From: Flavobacterium silvaticum
GTDB lineage: Bacteria; Bacteroidota; Bacteroidia; Flavobacteriales; Flavobacteriaceae
Length of the DNA stretch: 64,000 nt
Reading direction: 5' to 3'
NCBI RefSeq assembly: GCF_012911565.1
Contig: NZ_JAAMPU010000101.1
Coordinates: 124,001 to 188,000, forward strand
The notes beneath the pieces were generated by a model. The model was not told where the DNA came from, did not search any database, and was given only the letters and a program-made list of their open reading frames with translations. This document shows positions 44,793 to 51,753 of the stretch, piece by piece. Numbering within the stretch: the first letter of the stretch is position 1; each line of letters opens with the position of its first letter. The translations under genes and the position numbers were made by a program.

Positions 44793-45680
44793 ATGAATTC
44801 CTCACGTAAATACCTGTTTGTAGTAAACCCGATTTCGGGCGACCTCGATAAAAGCGACATGATCCAGTCTGTACAGGCTGCGGCCAAAGACCGGAACATT
44901 GAAATCCATGTTTTTGAAACCGACGGAAAGAACGACGAAACCCAAATCAGGGATTGGTATGATGCAAACAAGCCGGAACGGGTATTGGTTGCAGGCGGGG
45001 ACGGAACCATAAAAATGGTGGCGGAAACCCTTGAAGACTGCGATGTGATCTTTGGGCTCATTCCGGCAGGTTCGGCTAACGGATTATCAGTCGATCTTGA
45101 ATTCCCGACAGATTTTGAGGCCGTAATCGATATTGCTTTCGACGGAAAACCCAAAGCCATCGACATGGTTTGCATCAACAACATCAAAAGCATCCACCTG
45201 AGTGATCTTGGGCTTAATGCATCACTCGTTAAAAATTACGAACAAAGTTCCATCCGCGGGAAAATAGGATATGCGTTGCAAAGCATCAATACCTTAAAAG
45301 AAGAAGGTGAGCCTTTCAATGTGCGTATTGAAGCCAATGGTGGAATCATTGAATCGGAAGCACGAATGGTCGTTGTGGCCAATTCACAGAAATACGGAAC
45401 CGGAGTCGTCATCAATCCAATGGGAAAACTCGACGACGGCAAGTTCGAGATTGTATTGCTCAAAACACTCGACCTGATCCTTTTTGGAAAAATCATAACT
45501 GGGAATATGCCTTTGGATACGGGTGAGATCGAAATCATTTCTACAGATAAAGCAACCATAACCACAAACGTTCCCATTCATTTCCAGGTCGACGGGGAAT
45601 ATTGTGGCGAAGAATCAAAGCTCGATGTGTATATGTTGCCGGGGCAAATGAAAATCGCTCATCCTTTACCAGCGGAATGA
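44793..45680 (+). CDS. Diacylglycerol/lipid kinase
   Basis: A 295-residue DAGK-catalytic-domain protein (YegS/DgkB type) that phosphorylates diacylglycerol or a related lipid. VNPISGDLDKSD, AGGDGTIKMVAETL and GLIPAGSANGLSVDL are the nucleotide-binding and catalytic loops; the C-terminal beta domain ends with HFQVDGEYCGE. It is divergent from the App1 phosphatase. The downstream gene overlaps its stop in the ATGA arrangement, so the two are co-translated. Confidence 0.9.
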   Translation: MNSSRKYLFVVNPISGDLDKSDMIQSVQAAAKDRNIEIHVFETDGKNDETQIRDWYDANKPERVLVAGGDGTIKMVAETLEDCDVIFGLIPAGSANGLSVDLEFPTDFEAVIDIAFDGKPKAIDMVCINNIKSIHLSDLGLNASLVKNYEQSSIRGKIGYALQSINTLKEEGEPFNVRIEANGGIIESEARMVVVANSQKYGTGVVINPMGKLDDGKFEIVLLKTLDLILFGKIITGNMPLDTGEIEIISTDKATITTNVPIHFQVDGEYCGEESKLDVYMLPGQMKIAHPLPAE

Positions 45681-46306
45681 TTCCGAAAACCTGCTTGATA
45701 TATTTGTATTTGATGTGGGCTGCAACGCTTCCGGCCTTTTCGCAATCGACGCTTTGTGAAGAGAATTCCGTCCTGTACAGCAATTGCTACACGCTGAATG
45801 CAGATGGTACATTTTCCTTCCGCTATTCGGGTTGCGGTCAGGTCGAGTTGGCTCGGGGCACCTTTATCAAAAAAGGGAAATCGATACGGTTCCATTTTGA
45901 TGAAATGGAGATTCCTCAGATTGAAATCAATAAATCGAGGCTCGATACGCTTGCAAATAGGCTCCTTATACATGTATTTTTTCTGGAAGATGGCGAGCCT
46001 TCCCCGTTTACAAAGATTGATTATAACGGAAAAACATATGAAACAGATTGGAGCGGCCGACGGGAATTGGATTACACCGGCGGGACAATTACGGTATACA
46101 GTCTTTATGGATCTTCTACCACTATCGATCCGAAATCAGGTGATGACAATTTTTATGAAATACGATTTCCTACGCCCGGCCCGATATTTCTTAAAGGTGG
46201 AACAACTATAGAAATGAAAAGAAAAGGTGAAAAATATCTGCTGAAGGAAAAACTCCAACAAGACGGTCGCAGCAAAACCAGAAAAGTTCTTTACAGTTTC
46301 CGGTGA
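45677..46306 (+). CDS. Exported protein of unknown function
   Basis: A 209-residue protein with a signal peptide (MIPKTCLIYLYLMWAATLPA), translationally coupled to the lipid kinase by ATGA at 45677. The mature part is beta-rich, with three Cys in its first 35 residues (STLCEEN, SNCYTL, SGCGQV), reminiscent of small Bacteroidota exported beta-domain proteins, but no family is recognised. The frame also extends upstream to 45602 inside the kinase gene; the signal peptide fixes the start at 45677. Its stop is 2 bases from the convergent gene. Confidence 0.65.
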   Translation: MIPKTCLIYLYLMWAATLPAFSQSTLCEENSVLYSNCYTLNADGTFSFRYSGCGQVELARGTFIKKGKSIRFHFDEMEIPQIEINKSRLDTLANRLLIHVFFLEDGEPSPFTKIDYNGKTYETDWSGRRELDYTGGTITVYSLYGSSTTIDPKSGDDNFYEIRFPTPGPIFLKGGTTIEMKRKGEKYLLKEKLQQDGRSKTRKVLYSFR

Positions 46307-46308
46307 AT

Positions 46309-47499
46309 CTATTTGAACGGATGCCGTTGCTGCCATATCAGTTCAGGTTCCAATCTTGGAAAAATCTTCGGCAGCAAAGAATCGATGAATTTATTCCGGT
46401 GCTTCATAAACCCAAAAACTTCTTTTGGAACCGCACCGACACTGCTTTTGATTTCGAGTGCCGTGCGCGCAAAAACAATCTGGGTGAACGTATTTGAAAT
46501 GGCGAACGATATCATGTCGTACAGCATATTCAGATACAACATGTGTTCTTTCTGGACATTGTCGTCATAACCCAGAAAATACGTGTCGAGCACGCATCCG
46601 TTACGGATTATGGTTTTGAAACCAATTAACGCATCCTCTTTAAAATACCCGAACAGCATAAAAGCTTCACCAAGGTTCTTCTTGAGGCTTTCAAAATGAT
46701 TCTTCGCGAGGAAGAACGTATTGAAAGGCGCATTCCGGGCTACGTGGTCATACAAGTCGTAAAGCTGGTCTTCAAACAAAATGATTTCCGGCAGATTCAG
46801 TTCACGACAAACAATTCCGGCCGCTTTTTTAAGCGCGCGTTTGTATTGGTCGCGGTATTTTTTGTTCAGTGCCGATACGTAATCGTCCATCGTTTTCCAA
46901 TTCTCGGGTATGTCCAGAACCATATTCGGCTGGGTCGAGAATGTATACAGATTTGAAAATCCGGCTTCTTCGAAATGTTTTGTATCGTTTGGGCCGAAAT
47001 CCTTGAATGTGATTAGGTGTATCTTTTGGTTTCTGTCAGCTAATAATTTACAGATGGCATCGGCGGCAGGCAAAAGAGAGGCAATGATTGTTTTTCTATC
47101 GACCGAAACATCATGGAAAAACGCATTTTGTCCCGTAAGCATATTGTTTCCGATGAACAGCACGCGGCTGCTGAAGCTATGGAACAGGAAATCGCGGACC
47201 ATCGTTTTAAAACATCTGTCCCTGTCACCAAACGATTCCAGTTTTTCCAGATTGAGATATTGCGCAAGTGCACCGCCAATCAATTTTTCATCGGCATAAA
47301 AACCAATGTAGAAACACTGCATATTTTCGGGAGCCGATTCTGCCAGGACTTGAAGATAATTCTTGGAAAGGAATAGATTTTCCGGTGATTCGGCTGAATC
47401 TGGAAACAATTCCCGGGACGTTTCGAAAATTTTGTAAGCGACTGGTTCCAATGCTGCAAAGTTGCGGAATAAAAATGAGCGACCACAAAAGCCGCTCAT
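46309..47499 (-). CDS. GNAT/FemAB-like acyltransferase family protein
   Basis: A 396-residue soluble protein whose C-terminal half (YVSALNKKYRDQYKRALKKA, LYDLYDHVARNAPFNTFFLA, AFMLFGYFKEDALIGFKT) resembles the GNAT-related FemAB-like/peptidogalycan-type family of Bacteroidota, tandem acyltransferase folds. The N-terminal half has a matching fold pattern (FYIGFYADEKLIGGALAQYL), consistent with a two-lobed protein. The acyl donor and acceptor are unknown. It is convergent with the exported protein and follows a DUF1761 gene by 21 bases on the same strand. Confidence 0.7.
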   Translation of the reverse strand: MSGFCGRSFLFRNFAALEPVAYKIFETSRELFPDSAESPENLFLSKNYLQVLAESAPENMQCFYIGFYADEKLIGGALAQYLNLEKLESFGDRDRCFKTMVRDFLFHSFSSRVLFIGNNMLTGQNAFFHDVSVDRKTIIASLLPAADAICKLLADRNQKIHLITFKDFGPNDTKHFEEAGFSNLYTFSTQPNMVLDIPENWKTMDDYVSALNKKYRDQYKRALKKAAGIVCRELNLPEIILFEDQLYDLYDHVARNAPFNTFFLAKNHFESLKKNLGEAFMLFGYFKEDALIGFKTIIRNGCVLDTYFLGYDDNVQKEHMLYLNMLYDMISFAISNTFTQIVFARTALEIKSSVGAVPKEVFGFMKHRNKFIDSLLPKIFPRLEPELIWQQRHPFK

Positions 47500-47520
47500 A
47501 ATTTATGTTTTGAATATCGA

Positions 47521-48003
47521 TTAAACCCAGCCGCACACAATGGCACCCATAACGGCACAAGTCAGTACCCAGTATCCGCCGGTGATCAATACATATTTGA
47601 AACTGCGGTTTTCATATAGGGCACCAACACCCATTATAGGAGTAATGAAAAACAATCCGACCATCGTTCCGTGTAAAGCGCCATGCTTGAACGTGCGGAA
47701 AGCCGTTCCGTAATCTGCCATGAATGCCGTAAATGAGGGAAGTGCTTTTGTCGGATCTCCTCCGACCATTCCAATGGCGCCGAACTGATGTATGACCATC
47801 ATTTGTATAAAGAAAGCCACAAAGAAAGAATAGACAAACGTAAGCCCAAACATTTTGATCATGTTGGGTTTAACGTTCGGATCCGGCGTGAATTTGATTT
47901 CGCGCATCCAGGCGTTTCCGAATACTTTCGGGTTGTACCAAATCATTCCTGTCACCAATGATGACAAAGCGGCCACTAAAACTGCGTAAAAATTGATTTC
48001 CAT
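47521..48003 (-). CDS. DUF1761 membrane protein
   Basis: A 160-residue protein with four hydrophobic segments, matching DUF1761 (AALSSLVTGMIWYNPKVFGN, TFVYSFFVAFFIQMMVIHQF, FKHGALHGTMVGLFFITPI, GGYWVLTCAVMGAIVCGW). Such small membrane proteins have no known function. Upstream of the GNAT-like gene on the same strand, probably one transcription unit. Confidence 0.85.
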   Translation of the reverse strand: MEINFYAVLVAALSSLVTGMIWYNPKVFGNAWMREIKFTPDPNVKPNMIKMFGLTFVYSFFVAFFIQMMVIHQFGAIGMVGGDPTKALPSFTAFMADYGTAFRTFKHGALHGTMVGLFFITPIMGVGALYENRSFKYVLITGGYWVLTCAVMGAIVCGWV

Positions 48004-48204
48004 AAGGTTGATTTATTATTGGTTTCATCAAAAATAACTAAAAATTTTAAGGAATTGAAAATCAGACATTATGTCCAAAAATGCATAATTGTAAGAAAAT
48101 ACATTTAAAATAAAATAAAACAATGCATTTCGTCGATTATTTTTGCTCATTGTCGATTATGTGTGTACGTTTACACCAACAAAATATCCCTAAATCAACC
48201 GATC

Positions 48205-49053
48205 ATGAAAAAATTTACCTTACTCTTTATGCTGATGGCTTCCGCTTCACTGATGGCCAACATTTCAGCAGCCGAAAAAATTGCGTTGGTACGTTTATAT
48301 AAAAGCACCAATGGAAAGAACTGGACAAACAAATGGGACCTGAAACAGCCGGAAACGACCTGGTATGGTGTCAAGATCCAGAACGACAAAGTGGTTTCCA
48401 TCGATTTGTCGAACAACAACCTTAAAGGCGAAATCCCAAGTGAAATTGGAAACCTTACAGGTCTTATCCGCCTGAACTTTTTCAAGAACCAATTGAGCGG
48501 AACCGTTCCTGCCGAAATCGGGAAACTGAAATCATTGATGTTCCTGAACCTGGCGTTCAACAAATTCACCGGAGAAATCCCTGCAACCGTAGGGGAATTG
48601 ACTTCTTTGAAATCTATGGAGCTTTCCATGAATAGTTTTTCAGGACAACTTCCTGCTTCTATAGGGAAGTGTTCAAGGCTTCAGACACTTGCGGTTTACA
48701 ACAACGAGCTTGCAGGTCAGATTCCAACTGAAATCTATAAACTGAATTCACTGAAAGTACTTTTGCTAAGCAGCAATAAATTCACAGGAAAACTAAGCCG
48801 TGAAGTCGCTAACCTGACTTCATTGGAAAATCTGAGTTTGTTTGAGAACAATCTTGAAGGACAAGTTCCTTTCGCCCTTGAAAAATTAGGGTCACTTAAA
48901 GAAATGAACATTTCCTACAACAAATTCAATGGTCCGGTTTCACACCAGCTTGCCCAGCTTGACGTGATGCACATGAAAATGATCAACGAACAAGGCCTTG
49001 CAGTGAATCTTCCGGTAGAAGACAAGACATCTGCAGTTGCCGAAGAAGAATAA
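48205..49053 (+). CDS. Exported plant-type leucine-rich-repeat protein
   Basis: A 282-residue protein with signal peptide (MKKFTLLFMLMASASLMA) and a cap like that of plant LRR proteins (VRLYKSTNGKNWTNKW, TWYGVKIQND), followed by about eight 24-residue repeats of the plant consensus LxxLxLxxNxLxGxIPxxIG (for example IDLSNNNLKGEIPSEIGNL). The C-terminus is acidic and lacks a T9SS sorting domain or lipobox, so it is either periplasmic or exported by another route. Likely a binding protein. The ATG at 48205 is set by the signal peptide. A TATTTTTG -7-type word at 48138-48145 has no good -33 partner. Confidence 0.88.
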   Translation: MKKFTLLFMLMASASLMANISAAEKIALVRLYKSTNGKNWTNKWDLKQPETTWYGVKIQNDKVVSIDLSNNNLKGEIPSEIGNLTGLIRLNFFKNQLSGTVPAEIGKLKSLMFLNLAFNKFTGEIPATVGELTSLKSMELSMNSFSGQLPASIGKCSRLQTLAVYNNELAGQIPTEIYKLNSLKVLLLSSNKFTGKLSREVANLTSLENLSLFENNLEGQVPFALEKLGSLKEMNISYNKFNGPVSHQLAQLDVMHMKMINEQGLAVNLPVEDKTSAVAEEE

Positions 49054-49090
49054 ACTTCACCCTCATCATAAGTTAAAATTCGAGTTAATG

Positions 49091-49117
49091 AAAAAGCCTG
49101 CGTCAGCAGGCTTTTTT
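49091..49117 (+). terminator. Terminator after the LRR gene
   Basis: AAAAGCCTGC and GCAGGCTTTT form a 10-bp stem with a 4-base loop, followed by T residues, about 40 bases after the stop. Confidence 0.9.
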
Positions 49118-49142
49118 AATCAAATCAATGAATCATCAATTC

Positions 49143-49190
49143 AACACCCGAGGCGCAGCCGAATTGTATGGAGCGCAGCGGAATAAAATC
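49143..49190. repeat. Inverted repeat, left copy (flanks yceI/pirin)
   Basis: This block (AACACCCGAGGCGCAGCCGA and on) matches, in reverse complement, 50735-50782 at roughly 38 of 47 positions. Shared words are CCGAGGCGCA and GGAGCGCA. Confidence 0.7.
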
Positions 49191-49205
49191 AACAATCTCA
49201 AATGA

Positions 49206-49736
49206 TTATTGCTTCAGTAATTGCAATTCTATTTCGAAACGGACATCTTCGCTTACCAAAACGCCTCCGGTTTCCAAAGCTGCATTCCAGTTGAGTCCCC
49301 AATCTTTACGGTTTACTTTTCCGGTCAAGGACAAACCTGCTTTTGTATTTCCCCAAGGGTCTTTCTGCAATCCGCCGAAATCTGCATTCAGCGTGATTTC
49401 TTTGGTTACGCCGTGAAGCGTAAGATTTCCTTTGAGTTTGTAATCAGATCCCGATTCCTGGGTGAATGAGGTAGATTCAAAAGTGACGGTCGGGAATTGC
49501 TCCGCGTCAAAAAAGTCGGCGCTTTTCAAATGGTTGTCACGATCGGCATTTCCGGTATTGATAGAAGCAGTTTGGGCCGTGAATGATGCTTTTGCATTTT
49601 CCAAGGAATCGCCTTCGGTTTCCAATTGTCCTTCAAACGTTTCGAATTTACCCGTAACGTTGGTGAACATCATGTGTTTTACTTTAAAATTGATTTCTGA
49701 GTGTGAGGCGTCGATAGCCCATTTTGTTGTAGACAT
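49206..49736 (-). CDS. YceI family protein
   Basis: A 176-residue lipocalin-like YceI protein, starting MSTTKWAIDASHSEINFKV with DRDNHLKSADFFDAEQFPT and the ITLNADFGG strand, without a signal peptide, so cytosolic in this form. YceI folds bind isoprenoid chains such as polyprenyl lipids. It follows a pirin gene on the same strand, a pairing seen in other bacteria. The inverted repeat enclosing both genes suggests they move or are inherited as a unit. Confidence 0.93.
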   Translation of the reverse strand: MSTTKWAIDASHSEINFKVKHMMFTNVTGKFETFEGQLETEGDSLENAKASFTAQTASINTGNADRDNHLKSADFFDAEQFPTVTFESTSFTQESGSDYKLKGNLTLHGVTKEITLNADFGGLQKDPWGNTKAGLSLTGKVNRKDWGLNWNAALETGGVLVSEDVRFEIELQLLKQ

Positions 49737-49771
49737 TTTAAAAATTATTTATTGTTATTATTATTTTTTAT

Positions 49772-50650
49772 TTATTGGATTGCCATTGGAACTTCCATCA
49801 GCAGGATTTCGGCTCCTTGTGTGTTGGCAATGATGTCGATTGATGCCGTATCCCATATCCCAAGACCGTCGCGCTCGTCGAGTTTGATGTTGCCCATAGT
49901 GAAACTTCCTTTGAGTACGAAGGCATAGATTCCGTTTCCGGCTTTTTTTAGATCATACACAACAGACTTTCCTTCGTCGAAAGTTCCCAGATGGAACCAT
50001 GCATCCTGATGGATCCAAACGCCTGCATCTTCCGGATTCGGAGAAAGGATCTGTTGCAATTGATTCTGGCGGTCTTCCGGATTCAACGTAATCTGGTCGT
50101 AACGAGGCGTTACATTCCTTTTGTTCGGATATACCCAAATCTGTAAAAACTTAGTCAATCGGTCGTCGTTGCGGTTGTATTCACTGTGATAAATCCCGGT
50201 TCCGGCGCTCATAGCCTGAATGTCTCCGTTGCGGATAACAGCGGTATTTCCCATACTGTCTTTGTGCTCCAGGTCACCTTCCAGCGGAATCGAGATGATT
50301 TCCATATTGTCGTGCGGATGTGTCCCGAAACCTTTTCCGGCCGCAACCTGATCGTCGTTCAAAACGCGCAATACGCCAAAGTGCATGCGTTCCGGATTGT
50401 GATAATTGGCAAAACTGAACGAATGATGTGACTTTAGCCAGCCGTGATCGGCCAATCCGCGTGAATCTGCCTTATGCAAAACCGTATTTTCAAGGATTTT
50501 GGTTTTTTCGTTCGGCAGGTGGTTATATCCTATCGGTTCGAGTTCTTTTATTTCGTCGATGTCGTTTTTAAGCACATCTCCAAGTGCGGCCGAAGTGACG
50601 AACATTCCTGCTCCCATAAGGCCTTTTTTGATAAAATCTTTTCTTTCCAT
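49772..50650 (-). CDS. Pirin-family cupin protein with an N-terminal export-like leader
   Basis: A 292-residue protein. The cupin parts carry the metal-binding set SHHSFSFANYHNPERMHFG, GFGTHPHDNMEIISIPLEG and HSEYNR typical of pirins. Before it, residues 1-25 (MERKDFIKKGLMGAGMFVTS) look like a twin-arginine-type leader with RK in place of RR and a hydrophobic stretch; pirins are normally leaderless cytosolic proteins. The ATG at 50650 is used (the frame extends to 50680). If the leader is active this is a periplasmic pirin. Its ligand and role (quercetinase-like or regulatory) are unknown. Confidence 0.85.
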   Translation of the reverse strand: MERKDFIKKGLMGAGMFVTSAALGDVLKNDIDEIKELEPIGYNHLPNEKTKILENTVLHKADSRGLADHGWLKSHHSFSFANYHNPERMHFGVLRVLNDDQVAAGKGFGTHPHDNMEIISIPLEGDLEHKDSMGNTAVIRNGDIQAMSAGTGIYHSEYNRNDDRLTKFLQIWVYPNKRNVTPRYDQITLNPEDRQNQLQQILSPNPEDAGVWIHQDAWFHLGTFDEGKSVVYDLKKAGNGIYAFVLKGSFTMGNIKLDERDGLGIWDTASIDIIANTQGAEILLMEVPMAIQ

Positions 50651-50734
50651 GATATGCGTGTTGTTATTTTTACAAGGCAAATTTCCGTCAGAAATAACTT
50701 GTGGGCATTGAACTAGGACAAGAAATGGATTTTG

Positions 50735-50782
50735 GATTTACTTCGTTGCGCTCCGTATAGTTCCGTTGCGCCTCGGATGTTG
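50735..50782. repeat. Inverted repeat, right copy
   Basis: Reverse-complement partner of 49143-49190, containing TTGCGCTCC and TGCGCCTCGG. The two copies enclose yceI and the pirin gene. Confidence 0.7.
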
Positions 50783-50844
50783 GAAATCTTCGTTGTTAGA
50801 GCTATGCAGGCTTATTTTGACAAGTTGCATCGTGAAATTGAGTC

Positions 50845-50975
50845 TGTCGGGAATCTTTGACAAAATGCTCGCGACAATTTATTTTGTCGGAGGTGATATG
50901 TCGGGAATCTTTGACAAAATATGTGAGACAAATTATTTTGTCGGAACTGAAATGTCGCGAATCTTTGACAAAAGC
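50845..50975. repeat. 54-bp tandem repeat, about 2.4 copies
   Basis: Units start at 50845, 50899 and 50953 (the last partial), each opening TGTCGGGAATCTTTGACAAA or a close variant. Inside each full unit GACAAAAT and ATTTTGTC or a near match form an inverted pair, so every unit can fold. The first contains the 18-mer also found at 20047. Confidence 0.85.
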
Positions 50976-51054
50976 TTTTTAAAAACACGTCTTGTCAGAG
51001 TGTAGTCCAGGGCTTAGGGAAAATTTTCAGCTACGGTTTTTGTATGATTCGATT

Positions 51055-51648
51055 TTATCGGTGCGCTAATTTTTTTCTCACCTTGGATAAGAATTCAGGT
51101 GAAATGCCAAGATAAGAAGCGATGTAATGTTGGGGCACACGTTGCGGCAACGACGGATACTGCTCAAGGAATTCCAGATATTTCTGTGATGCACTCTTGG
51201 AAATCGAAGCGAACAACCTGTCCTGTGTCACGGCGAGATTGCGCTGCATCAGGATTCGGAAAACCCGTTCGAATTTTGGCACTCGCCTGTATAATTCTTC
51301 CTTATCATCCGGCGACATGGTGAACAATTCGGAATCTTCTATGGTTTCGATAAACACGCGGCTTGGCTTCGGGTCGTAAATGCTGAATGAAATATCGCCT
51401 ATCCACGAATCTTCCACACCGAACTGGATAATGAGTTCGGTTCCGTCCGGATCGATGTAATATTTACGCAGGCAGCCTTTGATGACGAAAGCCTCGAAGT
51501 TGCATTTCTCGCCCTCATGGAGCAATATTGTCTTTTTATGTACCGATTGAAGTTTGAGCAGGCTGTTGAATATACCGAGTTCCTCATCGGTAAAACGTAC
51601 ATACCTGGAAACGTTGCGGTTGATGGTTTCGTACAAAGTATTGTCCAT
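51055..51648 (-). CDS. Crp/Fnr-family transcriptional regulator
   Basis: A 197-residue regulator with an N-terminal cyclic-nucleotide-binding-fold domain (LLHEGEKCNFEAFVIKGCLR, WIGDISFSIYD) and a short C-terminal winged HTH (QHYIASYLGISPEFLSKVRK). The family in Bacteroidota usually lacks cAMP ligands, and the conserved RxS ligand residues are not obvious here. Fnr-type cysteine clusters are absent. The ATG at 51648 (MDNTLYETIN) is chosen; the frame extends to 51720 without support. Divergent from the large GAF protein by 105 bases, which makes that gene a possible target. Confidence 0.85.
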   Translation of the reverse strand: MDNTLYETINRNVSRYVRFTDEELGIFNSLLKLQSVHKKTILLHEGEKCNFEAFVIKGCLRKYYIDPDGTELIIQFGVEDSWIGDISFSIYDPKPSRVFIETIEDSELFTMSPDDKEELYRRVPKFERVFRILMQRNLAVTQDRLFASISKSASQKYLEFLEQYPSLPQRVPQHYIASYLGISPEFLSKVRKKLAHR

Positions 51649-51687
51649 AGCTATAAAGGTATCTATTTTTAAAAAGACTTTCGGGCC

Positions 51688-51714
51688 TTTGCATTGTGGT
51701 TTTGCGTAATTTTG
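51688..51714 (+). promoter_or_regulatory. Possible promoter of the GAF-protein gene
   Basis: TAATTTTG (51707-51714) fits the -7 consensus TAnnTTTG; TTTG at 51688-51691 is 15 bases upstream, slightly closer than usual. The start codon lies 39 bases downstream. Confidence 0.4.
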
Positions 51715-51753
51715 CAGCACTTAAGGCCATCGGTCCATTAAAATATTCAGCAT

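Larger units (their letters stand above)
50651..51054. other. 404-bp gap with repeats
   Basis: No gene is seen. The gap holds the right copy of the yceI/pirin-flanking inverted repeat (50735-50782) and a 54-bp tandem array of GACAAAAT/ATTTTGTC units (50845-50975). It separates the pirin gene from the Crp/Fnr gene. Confidence 0.65.

Noticed and set aside
50845-50975. CRISPR-like array
   Set aside because: Only about 2.4 units of 54 bp with no variable spacers; contiguous units indicate a tandem repeat.
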